Source: Leptidea sinapis
Taxonomy: Eukaryota; Arthropoda; Insecta; Lepidoptera; Pieridae
DNA length: 64,000 bases
Assembly (NCBI RefSeq): GCF_905404315.1
Contig: NC_066265.1
Span: forward strand, 30,032,501 to 30,096,500
Reading direction: 5' to 3'
The notes beneath the pieces are model-generated. The model had not been told where the DNA came from and did no database searches. It was given only the letters and a program-made list of their open reading frames with translations. The translations under genes were made by a program, and so were the position numbers. This document shows, in pieces, positions 20,277 to 31,245 of this stretch (position 1 is the first letter of the stretch; each line of letters opens with the position of its first letter).

Positions 20277-20659
20277 TAGTGTGAACTACGGAGTTGCTGC
20301 TTATTTTTTTACTAAAGAATTCAATTTTAATATCTATGGTATTTTTTTATTGGTATTTTTTCTATGGTATATATATCCTATGGTATTTTTTAAGCAATGC
20401 GGGATTGTTGCGACGTGGTATTTTATTTTGAAGTATCGGGTCACGACCCGGAATTGGGAAAATCTGGTATAAGCGTTATTCCGATTAGCCAATGAAAAAC
20501 CAGTTTTCTATATATTTGTATCGATATTATTACGAGAATACCGGTAGAACGCTCCTTTGAACATAATACCGGCTAGATGGGTCAAGCAGTACTGTGCAGG
20601 TACGCATTTTCAGTGTTTTAAGAACCCTGAGCTGAACTGAACTGTATAGGCCAGGGCGT
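20277..20659. other. Unassigned, with small internal repeats
   Basis: ctatggtattttt-like units recur between 20333 and 20395. At 20438-20455 gtcacgacccggaa contains a short dyad. The 63-codon frame at 20281 follows these repeats and is unsupported. Confidence 0.35.
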
Positions 20660-20910
20660 ATCACCAAGAGTACAGTTCGTCTCGTCACTTTTTGTCATAA
20701 ACCACAACCTGAGAGTTGAACAAAGCATACAAGATTTATCAACGACGCGTCACTGAAGCGGTTGGCTTAGTTGGAAGAGCAATCGTACGAATAGCAAAAG
20801 GTCGCGGGTTCGCATCCCGCATCGTTCATAAATTTTGTTTTCAAATTTTTTGTGTAATTCATCCCAGAAGTGAGGGTTAGCATTTTAAAACATAACAAAT
20901 AGTATATAAA
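20660..20910 (+). repeat. tRNA-derived SINE, copy 4
   Basis: The tRNA-like part is 20755-20828 with a damaged anticodon arm (loop region tacgaatag), an intact T-arm CGCGGGTTCGCATCCCGC, ATCGTTC and the aaattttgttttc tail. It continues into cagaagtgagggtta and ttttaaaacataacaaatag, the terminal sequence seen as a foldback at 0.63-0.77 kb. Confidence 0.7.
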
Positions 20911-21317
20911 GAAGGGGTTGATAAACTTTAATACTTAAAACTATGGACACCTCTATAACAACTATGGTAGGCTATAGATGGCCAATTATAAGAATTATCT
21001 ATTATGAATCGGAAACCAAACGCGGCCACACTTGTGATCAGTTCGTAGGAAGCGTGGAGACATTGGATACATGAAGACATTGTAATGTTGATAGCGATTC
21101 GATTGTGATATCGAACACTCGACTATCGAGTTCGAGGAATGAATCGATCGCGATCGGCCGTGTGGCGTGACGTCACGCTCAACGCTTACTACCGTATGTT
21201 TTTGTTCCTAGGATTGTATTCCTTTTCGTACTAAAATGTTCTTTCGTAAAAAAAATTCACAGACGAATACTTACTTATCGATATAATCTTCTCTGAACGA
21301 ACTCTATGCCATCAAAT
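20911..21317. promoter_or_regulatory. CGAT-rich patch with a CRE palindrome
   Basis: Between about 21090 and 21180 CGAT/TCGA tetramers are dense (gattcgattgtgatatcg, aatcgatcgcgatcgg), followed by a perfect TGACGTCA at 21168-21175. DRE-like and CRE-like sites occur in insect promoters, but no gene follows. The rest of the stretch is plain. Confidence 0.2.
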
Positions 21318-21404
21318 TGAGTTATCGACTTCCAAGCGCAGTGTTCCAAAGTCGCCATGACATGGGTACCTTTAATAAAGGCACGTACAGTCAGTACATG
21401 GCTT
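21318..21404 (+). pseudogene. LINE-A/B-like C-terminal scrap
   Basis: The frame near 21334-21404 reads LPSAVFQSRHDMGTFNKG, matching the [17 protein letters not shown] block of LINE-A/B, and ends in TAA. Confidence 0.4.
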
Positions 21405-21780
21405 AAAAGCCATTGACGATCTTGTGATTTCTATTGAACATGAGTACGGTAGTCACTTGCCAAGACTATCAATTACATTTTTGCTGTGCAATATCATCCT
21501 TCCTGGATAGTTTTTGTGGGAGTGATTTCGTACATAGGGAAGGAAATGTGTTACAGGAAACCACAGAAGCGCGTACTATTTGATTTGACCAATATGCGAA
21601 CGCAGTGGCGATAAAATGGTGCCAACTCATTTTGCGTGAGGTTGGCTGAAATAGCTTGTGAGTGCACACAGGATGCACAATTCCTCTTGAAAGGGAAATA
21701 AAGAAGAAGGATACTCTATGTTCCTTAAAAGAAGGAGTTTCTTTAACACGATTCTAACAATTACTGTAAGTATTTGTAAT
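21405..21780. other. Unassigned spacer
   Basis: Nothing recognised; short unsupported minus-strand frames. Confidence 0.4.
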
Positions 21781-21945
21781 CTAACTAATACTAATATTAT
21801 AAATGAGAACTTAAGTTTGTCTGTTACGCTTTCACACTTTAACTACTCAACCAATCAACATGAAATTCCGCATACACGTTATCATGGGGTACAAAAACGA
21901 ATTATACTTATACGAATTTTAAGATGGGTCTATATATAACGAACG
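21781..21945 (+). mobile_element. Helitron 5'-end-like segment
   Basis: tactaatattataaatgaga and gtctgttacgctttcac are the familiar start of one lepidopteran Helitron group (compare 46.36 and, in reverse, 39.6 kb). No matching CTAG end was found nearby. Confidence 0.45.
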
Positions 21946-22109
21946 GCAGCCGAGAAAAAACTATGAAACAAAAGAGAGAAAATATGTGTAGTTTCGTACG
22001 CCGACATTCAATGTTTCAACTCTTCGCCGCAATAATCGAGGCAATTCCCTCGAAGTCTGACAGGAGCGATACACGGCGGGTCAAACCGCAAGTGTTACAA
22101 AATCGTTCC

Positions 22110-22420
22110 TGCAAGATAATAAGGCATCTTATAAGCCGGTGAGGGAGGGGCCTTTCTCCGCCTTGATGGCCCAGGTCATCACGGGCCATGGCGGTTACGA
22201 GGCGTATCTCCACTGGTTTGGCCTGAGGGATGTATGTGACCCAGTGTGCATATACGTGACGGTCAAACGGACTAAAGCGCATTGCACCTGGTGCTTGACT
22301 GCCCAAGGTTCGGCCGGTGGAGATTCCATCTGAAAGTCCAAAGCGGAGTGGCCGTACATGAGGAACCTTCCGGTCTTTGTAACGAGACCGAACCAGGCCT
22401 TGGATCAAACAAAGTCGCAG
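22110..22420 (+). pseudogene. R1-like LINE ORF2 C-terminal fragment
   Basis: The plus frame from 22139 reads ALMAQVITGHGGYEAYLHWF, resembling the TQxLTGHGxFGxYL segment after the RNase-H-like region in R1-type LINEs, then AHCTWCLTAQGSAGG where a CxxC/H zinc pattern would lie. At least one frameshift separates the two parts. The 130-codon minus-strand frame over the same bases is its shadow. Confidence 0.5.
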
Positions 22421-22699
22421 CCAACAGCTAGTTACTTATAAATAGATAATTTTAAAAATCAGGAATGCGTTAACCTCCAATATAATGAGATGTTTCATCG
22501 AGTCGGTGTCCGTTCCGCTGCTATTAATGTCGCATACAAAAATAGTGTCAGTTATAAATAGTTAACAAGTCTATCTGTCTGTACACACCACGCTCGATGT
22601 CGCGGTATTATGTCACAGTACCGCTGACATTATATTTAATATTATTTTAAGATGTTCCCAGAACCGTGGCATTATAGAACGCTTGAAATTTCAAGGGTA
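22421..22699. other. Unassigned spacer
   Basis: Nothing recognised. Confidence 0.35.
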
Positions 22700-22870
22700 A
22701 TAGGATACAAAATCTGACAGCCCGATGCTGCGTGAACAATATGTTCGTAAGCTAGTTTAATGATATAAAAATACTAAGGAATTAGCTTTCCAAGCGTGGC
22801 TGACTGTTTATGACTTGTCAATCAAAATCGGTTACAGTAACAATAGATTCAATTTCCTTTTCTATCTAAC
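22700..22870 (+). repeat. Dispersed repeat R, copy 1
   Basis: aatctgacagcccgatgctg, tactaaggaatt, gtggctgactgtttatgact and aatcaaaatcggttacagta recur with changes at 30.03-30.19 kb; the last phrase also at 10.45, 2.88 and 48.28 kb. The class is unknown. Confidence 0.55.
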
Positions 22871-23152
22871 AGTGGGAGGCTTCTTTGCACCGGCTGCCGG
22901 CTAGATTATGGGTACCACAACGACGCCTATTTCTGCCGTGAAGCAGTAATGCGTAAGCATTACTGGGCAAATGAGATTTGACATCTTATGTCTCAAGGTG
23001 ACGAGCGCAGTTGTAATATCCGCTCAGAATTTTTGGGTTTGTTAATAATCGTGAGCGGCACTGCAGCAGTAGGGCAGCACTGGGCAGGGCGTATCAGTTA
23101 CCATCAGCTGAACGTCCTAATCGTCTCGTCTTTTATTTTCATTATAAAAAAT
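22871..23152 (+). repeat. S3 repeat with internal deletion
   Basis: Begins ggcttctttgcaccggc and lacks the segment containing gtttcggtctgaag between tgcgtaagcattac and tgggcaaatgag. Ends ttttcattataaaaaa. Confidence 0.8.
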
Positions 23153-23537
23153 CTTACTGTATCTCCATTAGATATGTTCTTGTGAACGCCTTGTTAGTCT
23201 ATACGTTAGTATATATATCGTTGTAAATGTTAACCTAATTTTTTTTAGTGATTGTCTGATTGACAACGTACGTACAGGATATAGTGGACGTAGATATATG
23301 ATATTTATGAATATGTTCTATTCCCGATCTATGTAAAGTAGGATAAGTTGTAAGTTATAACTAATTTACCCTGCAACACCCTCTGCGGACGCGGTAAGCT
23401 TAGATTAGCCTGGAAAGGAAAATTTAATTTGAAAATTTTAGAACAGTTTTGTAATTTGTGAGAAGGGATTACATACAATATTCTGGGGGTATACTTTCCA
23501 GCCATTTGGATTACTGCGCTATATAGGCGTTAAATTT
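23153..23537. other. Unassigned spacer
   Basis: Repeat-like phrase tatacgttagtatatatatc near 23200. Otherwise nothing. Confidence 0.35.
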
Positions 23538-23806
23538 TCTTTTTTTTATGGAATAGGAGGACAAACGAGCGTACGGGTCACCTGGTGTTAAGTGATCACC
23601 GCCGCCCACGATCTCTTGCAACACCAGAGGAATCACAGGAGCGTTGACGGCCTTTAAGGAAGGTGTACGCGCTTTTTTTGAAGGTACCCATGTCGTATCG
23701 TCGCGGAAACACCGCACAAGGAAGCTCATTCCACAGCTTTGTAGTACGAGCAAGAAAGCTCCTTGAAAACCGCACTGTGGAGGACCGCCACACATCCAGA
23801 TGGTGG
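23538..23806 (-). mobile_element. LINE-A 3' end
   Basis: 5'-truncated reverse-strand copy. T-run and atggaataggagg at its left edge, gtgttaagtgatcaccgccg in the UTR, then the coding end with [11 protein letters not shown]. The match stops abruptly after ccagatggtgg. Confidence 0.9.
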
Positions 23807-23908
23807 CACATCATATATAGTGTAACTATTCTGTGACATAATATTTGTGTCCTGAGGAATAGACTGACCGACAATCGCGAAACAGCCAAGCGACACTTTT
23901 TTACTAAG

Positions 23909-24214
23909 TTTTTTTCTATGATAGTAAGGGACGAGACGAGCAGGACGTTCAGCTGATGGTAGGTGATACGCCTTGGACATTACAATGCAGCTCAGGATTC
24001 CTGAGAGACCTTGAGACATAACATGTTAAGTCTCATTTGCCAAGTTATTTCACTAGCTACGGCGCCCTTCAGACCGAAACACAATAATGTTAACACATTA
24101 CTGCTTCACGGCCACAGAACAGAAAACTGTTCTGTGTTCACGGAAGATAAAGGCGCCGTTGTGTTACCCATAATCTTGCCGGCATCTTGTGCAAAGGAGC
24201 TTCCCACTGGTAGA
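23909..24214 (-). repeat. S3 repeat
   Basis: Near full length in reverse orientation, with a 12-bp inverted duplication-like phrase (cagaacagaaaactgttctg) near 24115 that other copies lack. Confidence 0.8.
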
Positions 24215-25040
24215 TTGTCTGTGCACTTGGCTGTAATAAAAACTTCCTAACTTATTAACTATGAACGTATTATGAACTTGTAAATTCTGGCTTACATGAA
24301 ATGTTTTAACTTAATAATTTACATTTAAATGATATTTCATTAATTCTATTTGCAAACTTTAAATACACACCACCTTATAGGAATTGGAGGGGAAAAGCTT
24401 TTTTCGTTTTGTGCTACATGCCAAATTTCAGTCTTGTAAAACTTTAATAAAAATAGGATAAGTTGAGATTTAATGAAAAGAGTTGGCTTTTACATCTTTA
24501 TCTTCATTTTTACTTTTTTTTTTTATGAGTAGAGGAGGTGCAGCAACTTGAACAAACTGAAAATAAATATAGGTATAATATGAAAAACGTAACAACGATA
24601 AGAATTAAAGTTAATCTTAAAGTTAAACTGTTATTACCAAAGGAAAATTTCAAGTTCAAAGGATCGATCGAACGCATGGACAAACCATCAACCCTAACAC
24701 ACTTCTTTGAGAACGGAACGACTCGCCCCATGACACTGCCACAAATAATGACGAAGCCTGCAACGCAAATAAGCCACAGATGGATATTAGAAACTTAAGT
24801 AGATAGCCGTAACTTATAACTGAAAGTGCTTTTGATGTTATGCACAGTTATGATAATGAATGGTGCAGATGATGAATGGAAGTGAGAAGGATGCACTAAT
24901 GATGCAGCGAGCATTGATCACCGAGCCACGGGACAGAAGTGACGTCATAGAGCTGTTACTCGGCTACCACAGCTTATATATTTATAATTATGCTATTGTA
25001 ATTATTATAGACGACCCTCTAAAGGATGGTCGTCTAAATG
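24215..25040. other. Unassigned stretch
   Basis: An 86-codon plus frame at 24538-24798 overlaps a 73-codon minus frame; neither resembles a family I know and neither recurs. No support for a gene. Confidence 0.35.
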
Positions 25041-25041
25041 G

Positions 25042-25226
25042 TTATTGATCCTGACTACTTAGCTAGAGGTCCCGGGTTCGAATCCCGGTAGTGCAATCAT
25101 TTGTATGATGAATATGGATGTTTGGTTTCAAGTCATGGATGTTTATATGTATGTTTAAGTTTACTAAATATATCGTTGTCTTGTACCCATAGTACAGGCT
25201 ATGCCTAGTTTGGAGCTATATTTATA
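25042..25226 (+). repeat. SINE-L copy, A box lost
   Basis: cccgggttcgaatcccggta (B-box arm), tcatggatgtttatatg, cttgtacccatagtacagg and atgcctagtttggag match the SINE at 6330. The first tRNA-like half is missing or diverged. Confidence 0.75.
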
Positions 25227-25454
25227 TAGCTTTGATAGATTTATTTATTAGGTTTATTTACAACCACTTAATAAACATAAATAGAACTAAAAACTAGGAA
25301 CTGAATGTAGTGATTATTTACAAATAAACACAGCATTCACAGCAATAATAAATTTTAGGTATTATACATATAGAATAAGTTAAGAATAAAACAGTTTTTT
25401 TTTTAATTTATAAATGAGTAGGTTACATAGTTATACACAGTTACATTAATTTTC
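25227..25454. other. Unassigned spacer
   Basis: AT-rich, nothing recognised. Confidence 0.4.
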
Positions 25455-25935
25455 GAGTTCGTAGCAATATATCCAGCTTTCATCACCTATGACGATGTCA
25501 AATACAGCATTTGAGTCACCGCCGTTGAACTTACCCAACATTTGGCGGCACCAGTCCATGCGAAGGTGTTTCTGGTCGTCGGTTAAGGTATGGAGAATCC
25601 ATCTGATACAAAGCTTCCTGACCTAAATGTTTGTGTAATATTATTTTAACTTGCCTAGGCTTGGCCGTATCTGCTGATAGGTCACACTCTTATCTTCCTC
25701 TATCATGGGTCGCACAGCACTGATGTTATCTTCAGTAGTCGCTGTTAAAGGACGTCCCTCACGCGGGTCATCATTAATGATTAATCTTAAGATTGTACTA
25801 CGTCCACGCCAGTGGCATGAGATGGGGCTTCATTAAGAAATGCTAATCGCAGCCTTCATAGCATTGTTGTTGAGTAAGCCCACAACGAAAGTCATAATAA
25901 ATCATTGACCGAAAATTTTCTCGCGTTAGGTTCAT
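25455..25935 (-). pseudogene. mariner transposase, 5' half, broken
   Basis: Starts at the ATG complement 25933-25935: MNLTRENFRSMIYYDFRCGL, the N-terminal helix-turn-helix region of mariner transposases, which bind the terminal repeats. A frameshift follows within 30 codons, then DDPREGRPLTATTEDN and, in a good stretch, ILHTLTDDQKHLRMDW, KFNGGDSNAVFDIV and GDESWIYCYELEN. The GDE-S-W motif holds the first catalytic aspartate. The sequence then meets TAA and the rest, with the second and third catalytic aspartates, is absent. ttaggttaccaaa at 26010 could be a decayed end, but no partner was found. Confidence 0.85.
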
Positions 25936-26354
25936 TTTCACGTGTAACAAGAGTTTTAGATTTGCCGCTAATTCACAAAAAGAAATGACAAATGAATTCA
26001 ATAAACTACATTAGGTTACCAAAGAGTTCTAAAATTGAAATACGAAAAAGTTTTCATTGGCAATGTTTCTAACTGGCCAGTTCTAAACATTTTCAGTGTG
26101 ACCTACCTAACAGCTAATATGATGCGACCGAGCCTTAGTGTTTGCAAACGTTTATTTTGCGAGTCGGGCTCATAATAGCAGGCTTAAGTGCCGTCATACA
26201 TGACATACTCTATGTAATTATCATTTTTTTTTATTAATATGTTTATATTCATTCCAGCCAGTTTTTATTATTTGTTGATATACAACAACACTGATACAAC
26301 TCTGTGAAAAGCTGTCGCTATTGCGTGTTACCAGGTACAGTCCGAGATAAATAC
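25936..26354. other. Possible mariner flank, otherwise unassigned
   Basis: 25936-26030 probably includes the 5' non-coding end of the mariner relic. The remainder shows nothing recognised. Confidence 0.35.
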
Positions 26355-26655
26355 AAACAGACGGACTGAGACGAGCAGAACGTTCAGCTGATGGTGATTG
26401 ATACGCCCTGCCCCTTACAATGCAGTGCCGATCAAGATTATTGAAAACCCAAAAATTCTGAGCGGCTCTACATCTGCGCTCGTCACTTTTAGACAGAAGA
26501 TGCCAAGTCACATTTGCCCAGTAATGTCACTAGCACGGCGCCCTTCAGACCGAAACACAGTAATGATTACACTTTACTGCTTCACGGCAGAAATAGGCGC
26601 CGTTGTGGTACCTATAATCTTACCGGCATCCGGTGCAAAGAAGCGTCCCACTGGT
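26355..26655 (-). repeat. S3 repeat, no A-tail
   Basis: Runs from gactgagacgagcag to gcgtcccactggtaaa, with several substitutions; the tail is lost. Confidence 0.75.
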
Positions 26656-27462
26656 AAATATTTTAGTAATAGGCTAACCCTGGAGCCCAAATCGTCCGTC
26701 ACGTCGTAACATTATCACCAATAATGGTCCTACATTGATATATAAAAGAACTTGTTTCTTAAAGGTCGATAACTGCGACCGGATGTTGCAGTGAGCGTCT
26801 GTCTATCTTGCAGCCGACACGGGAGAGGGGGCCTTACCTAGGGTTGCGAACCGTACTTAAAAATGGAGTATGTACTATATTTCATATACATACGTGTAAT
26901 AACTTTTTAAGAGAAACAAGTCATAAGCATTTGGGAAACGCAGCCTCTTTCACGCACATATTAAAAAATATAATGTCAATGTGGCAAGTTTATATGGAAA
27001 TCTAATATTATTTTAAGTTAAGATTTATGACACTCTTTTTTTAAATATTTCCTTTTTATTTAGCATATCTGAGGACATACTCTATTTCTTCCAGAAAAGG
27101 TGGCAGCCCTAGCTATACCCCTCACCCCTACCCGCCTGTGTCTCGTTAACGTGCAAAATGAAGAGTCAAACTTGTATATTTCTAGACTTTTTCTTGTGTT
27201 AATTGTCGAATTGGAACCACAAAAGATTGATATTATTTAGCTTATCTGTTTTAACACCCGAGACAATATGTTCTTACTATTAAGCTATATGAAATTGCCA
27301 AAAGTAATTAATTTTCTTAAAATTCATTCGTTTTGAAATAACTTTGTTGTCAGAAAACCACTACCACTTTCAGAAACAGGTGTTTTTAATAAATTTGTAC
27401 ATATGCGATTGCTTATACATTATACAGATATATAATATTATCTTCATATTCATATTTTTTTT
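26656..27462. other. Unassigned, with 'tactctattt' repeat at 27030-27110
   Basis: 26845-27110 holds ggttgcgaaccgtacttaaa and gacatactctatttcttcc plus ggtggcagccctag, sharing phrases with 14.3 and 16.2 kb. It may be one element with those as ends. The rest is plain AT-rich. Confidence 0.35.
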
Positions 27463-27675
27463 TAATTCTAAATAGGATTTTAAATTGCTTCATTGAACGT
27501 CTATCACTTTTGGACCCATTTGAAAAAGTATACCTCAGACCTAAGAAGAATAGGCGCAAGAAATCTGGGCTACATTTTTTTTATAAAAATATCGTAACAA
27601 TGTAATATCGTACAATAAAAATTTATATTTAATAGCCCGAGAGCGGTCGGTCCAATTCCAATCTTCCGTCGTCAT
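27463..27675 (-). mobile_element. LINE-C 3' end, diverged
   Basis: Reverse-strand: aaataggattttaaattgc, acctcagacctaagaagaat, aggcgcaagaaatctggg and cccgagagcggtcggtcc keep the LINE-C order with many changes. Confidence 0.65.
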
Positions 27676-28395
27676 ATTATAATATATAGGTTGTTATAAT
27701 ATTATGAAGGCTATAATAATATGTGCCTATTATAATATGTAGCCTATAATAACATGTAGGCTATTATAACGTGTAGGCTATAATAATATGTTGGCTATTA
27801 TAATGTGTAGGCTATAATAATATGTAGGCTGTACTAATAAGTAGGCTATAATAATATGTAGGCTATTATAATATATAGGCTATACTAATAAGTAGGCTAT
27901 AATAATATAGAGGCTATAATAATATGTAGGCTATAATAATATGTAGGCTATTAAAATATGTAGGTTATTATAATGTGTAGGCTATTATAATATATAGGCT
28001 GTACTAATAAGTAGGCTATCATAATATATAGGCTATAATAATGTGTAGTTTATTATAATATTTAGGCTATAATAATATGTAGGCTATAATAATGTGTAGG
28101 CTATTATAATATATAGGCTTGAATAATGTGTAGGCTATTATAATATAAAGGCTATAATAATATGTGGGCTATTAAAATATGTAGGCTATACTAATAAGTA
28201 GTCTATAATAACGTGTAGGCTATTATAATATATAGGCTATACTAATAAGTAGGCTATAATAGCATGTAGGCTATAATAATATGTAGGCTTTTTAATAAGT
28301 AGGTTATAATAATATGTAGGCTATTATAATATGTAGGCTATTATAATATGTAGGCTATGATATTATGAAGGCTATAATAATAAGTAGGCTATTAT
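27676..28395. repeat. 17-bp minisatellite, about 40 units
   Basis: The repeat unit is close to ctataataatatgtagg, alternating with ctattataatatgtagg; some units read tactaataagtagg. The array starts right at the end of a LINE-C copy and ends near 28395 (cttgcatccagcc). Units differ by one to three bases, so it is not freshly expanded throughout. Confidence 0.9.
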
Positions 28396-28620
28396 AATCT
28401 TGCATCCAGCCAGCATGTTAACATGTAGCCTATAAGTTTTCCCGACCTCTTGTCAATATTAAATATTCACGTAAAATTATAATTAAATCTATTCAGCAGT
28501 TTTTGTGTTTTGTCAGGAGAACAGACGAACATGCTTTTAATACAGTATTCAATTAAAAGTTTTGAATTTATTACGATTTTATTATATAGATAAGCAAACT
28601 AAGACTCGTATATTTTTAAT
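28396..28620. other. Possible Helitron 5' fragment (minus)
   Basis: ctattcagcagtttttgtg, then agaacagacgaacatgc and ttattatatagat loosely follow the reversed start of lepidopteran Helitrons. No CTAG end. Confidence 0.25.
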
Positions 28621-28775
28621 ATAAAAGAGGAGGAAAGGGGCTAGAGGCTCACACCACCAAAGGTCAAGAGGTGCGTTGCCGGCCTTGAAGGGGGGTATGC
28701 TCTTAGCTTGAGGATCCCTAATTCGTATTTGCTCTGGAATACTCCAGCCGGTAATTGATTACACAAAGAGGAATG
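28621..28775 (-). mobile_element. LINE-B 3' end fragment
   Basis: gaggaggaaaggggctagag, gtcaagaggtgcgttgccgg and gccggtaattgattacac parallel the LINE-B copy at 44.56 kb. The encoded end reads CNQLPAGVFQSKYELG in the reverse frame. Confidence 0.55.
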
Positions 28776-29154
28776 TCATATGGGTACTTAGTGTGAATAT
28801 ATTTCCTAAATATACAACTATGCTAATATAAACGCCACACGGAAGATAGTGATATTAAATTTCACCAACGGCCCATGGTTCCCATAGTAAAAAATAACTA
28901 TTTGCTGAGCGACCGTTATCGTGAAAGGTCACCAACTTAACGTGCTTTCCGATCTGTGGAAAGTATTTCAATTCTAGTTTTAATTTCTGGCCGATAATCA
29001 GCTTATATACAAGAGAAACTGATTTTCGTTAATTTTTTTTTTGCAGTATTAAATTAAAGCAAAAATCGTTTATGGCAGCCGAGAAAAGTAAAATATATGT
29101 TCCCTAGAGTTGTGTCTATTGACTCAATTAAATATTCGGATGCTGTCGACCATA
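28776..29154. other. Unassigned spacer
   Basis: Nothing recognised. Confidence 0.4.
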
Positions 29155-30004
29155 GACAAGTAATATTATAAATGCGAAAGGTTGTAAGAATGTCTATATG
29201 TATGTTTGTTGCTCTTTCAGGCTATAATTTATAAAGATATGGTGTAAACTATCCAAAATAATAAGATAAGTGTCAGTAAGTAGGACCTCTCAGCGTGCTT
29301 CTGAGACAGCAGATGAGGCAAATGCTTGCTGATTTGCAGTTGCTCAGCGTCAAGCAGAGCGCCGGCAAATAACAAAAAAAAAAGACACACACATAAAAAT
29401 GCCAAAAAAAATATCGCTAATAACTTGGGCATACGATGTAAGAAGAGACTCATTCTTCCTTCATTTCTTTATTAGCGGGGCGTTCAATCAAGCAGTCAAT
29501 TATTTATTTATTGAACAAGGTACGTACAGATGGATAATAACTATTAAAAACGCTGTTATTAAAAAGATTTAATTCAAATTATCCATGAATGTTCAGAGAC
29601 GGTTGAGAAACATACAGGCTAAATGCGGGCATTTTTTTTTATGAAAATAAAGGACGAGACGAGCAGGACGTTCAACTGATGGTAATTGATACGCCCTACC
29701 CATTACAATGCAGTGCCACTCAGGATTCTTGAAAAACCCAAAAATTCTGAGCAACACCACAATTGCGTTCGTCACCCTGAGACATAAGATGATAAGTCTC
29801 ATTTGTCCAGTAATTTCACTAGCTACGGCGCCCTTCAGACCGAAACACAGCAATGTTTACACATTACTGCTTCACGGCAGAAATAGGTGCCGTTGTGTTA
29901 CCCATAATCTAGCCGGCTTCCTGTGCAAAGGAGCCTCCCACTGGTAAATAGTATTTTTGCAGTTTCATAGCGTCCACGAAGACGACGCCGCGGGCATCAG
30001 CTAG
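29155..30004 (+). mobile_element. Helitron carrying an S3 insertion
   Basis: Start-like agtaatattataaatgcgaa near 29160 and an end with a GC hairpin region (gacgacgccgcgggc) followed by atcagCTAG at 30001-30004 and host T. S3 at 29632-29946 interrupts it. The exact 5' TC is uncertain. No Rep/helicase frame, so non-autonomous. Confidence 0.5.
29632..29946 (-). repeat. S3 repeat, near full length
   Basis: T-run and tatgaaaataaaggacg at the left (A-tail complement), ending gcctcccactggtaaa. One of the best S3 copies. Confidence 0.85.
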
Positions 30005-30024
30005 TACAACTATATACTAGTGCT

Positions 30025-30200
30025 TAGACAATCTGACAGTCCAATAATGCGTGATCAATTTTGATTTCGTTAGGCAATGGTTAGATAGTTTAATATTCAA
30101 AATACTAAGGATGAAATTGCAAGTGTGGCTGACTGTTTACGACTTGGCAATCAAAATCGGCTACAGTAACAATAGATTAGTTTTCCTTATCATCAATATT
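30025..30200 (+). repeat. Dispersed repeat R, copy 2
   Basis: acaatctgacagtccaataa, aatactaagga, tgtggctgactgtttacg and aacaatagattag match 22.70-22.87 kb. Confidence 0.55.
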
Positions 30201-30889
30201 ACTGTATCTTTGCGCTAGCATATTGCTAGTCAATTTAAACGTAAGTAAACGTTTCACGGTCACCTGCAGACGGTGACCTTAAATGCAATTTTTTTATTTA
30301 TACACAAGTAACCGGTGTATAGTTTCATGATGTATAGGTAAGATTTATTCTTAGATAATTTAGTCTACATAGAGTCTCTTGCTGTTAGACCAACGATGAA
30401 AACAGGCCAGGAATCTTAGTTTAGTGTGCGTGACTCGTGTGCGTTCTCAAAATTGATTCCTTTAGAATTCTTTTTGATGTCATTTCTAATATACTAGATA
30501 CTACTACTGCTTCGGAAACAAATGGCGTCTTGAGAGAGAAGAACTGTGTTAGTGTGTGTGAATTGCTCAAAATAAAAGTTAGTTTTTCCACGTTTTTCCA
30601 AGTCCATTTTTTTCCACGTTTTCACATCTGCCATAGTTCATCTAGACGTATAAATTATCTAAGGTTTTGTAAAGTATTTAAATAAATCAATGGAAAATCG
30701 TTGAATCTATTATTTGAATATAGAATTCATTCAAGAGCGAAACAAAGAGGCGGGATTGGACATTAGATAGTTATTGTTCCGGCGTCTACTCACGCCTTCA
30801 TAGAGATGTCTAGACAGTGGCTCTACCTGCACCTGGTACTGTGACTGCAGCAGTTCGTGAATGTGTTACACGCAAAGTTCAATGTTACA
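30201..30889. other. Unassigned, with LINE-D tail (minus) at 30446-30545
   Basis: 30446-30545 reads tctcaaaattgattccttta, ctagatactactactgcttc and gagagagaagaa, a LINE-D 3' end without coding. The rest shows nothing recognised. Confidence 0.5.
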
Positions 30890-31245
30890 TAAATGGAACA
30901 TAAACTCGCAATTCCATCTACTAGGCTCCGTAAAATTGATAAATCTTTTAAAGTGGATTGTGTTATATTTTATAATAAACTCCCAAATGAAATTATATCC
31001 CAAAAATATTACCCATTTAAAAATTTAAATGTATCGTAAAAAGTAAATTAACATCTAAGGCCTATTATCATGTGAAAGATTATTTGAATGATAAAGATAG
31101 TTGGAATTAATGGTCTTAATTTTGTTAATGAATATTGTTATACTCATTTGAATGCTATTGTAACTTTTGTACTTCATCCTGACTTGCACTAAATAACTTA
31201 TAAAGTTTTACAGTGAATAAAGATTTTGTTTGACTTTTGACTTTT
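30890..31245 (+). pseudogene. LINE-D/C-like RT C-terminus with tail
   Basis: Reads STRLRKIDKSFKVD, then FYNKLPNEIISQKYYPFKN and, after a frameshift, TSKAYYHVKDYLNDKDSWN. The FYNKLP and DYLND blocks match the ends of LINE-C and LINE-D but at a distance, so it is a third member of that group. The 3' tail is tgacttttgac repeats near 31225-31245. Confidence 0.6.

Noticed and set aside
22016..22408. 130-codon minus-strand frame
   Set aside because: It is antisense to an R1-like LINE fragment that reads well on the plus strand; no domain recognised.
24510..24798. Overlapping 86- and 73-codon frames on both strands
   Set aside because: No family resemblance and no repeat copy; codon content reflects AT-rich DNA.
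26008..26030. mariner terminal repeat ttaggttaccaaa
   Set aside because: Resembles a mariner end and is rightly placed, but no inverted partner is present beyond the truncated 3' side; left as a note only.
27676..28395. CRISPR-like array
   Set aside because: Contiguous 17-bp units without spacers in a eukaryotic repeat landscape; it is a minisatellite.
29593..29853. ORF beginning MLCFGLKGAVASEI, similar in several places
   Set aside because: The repeated peptide is a translation of the non-coding S3 repeat; copies carry different stops and frameshifts.
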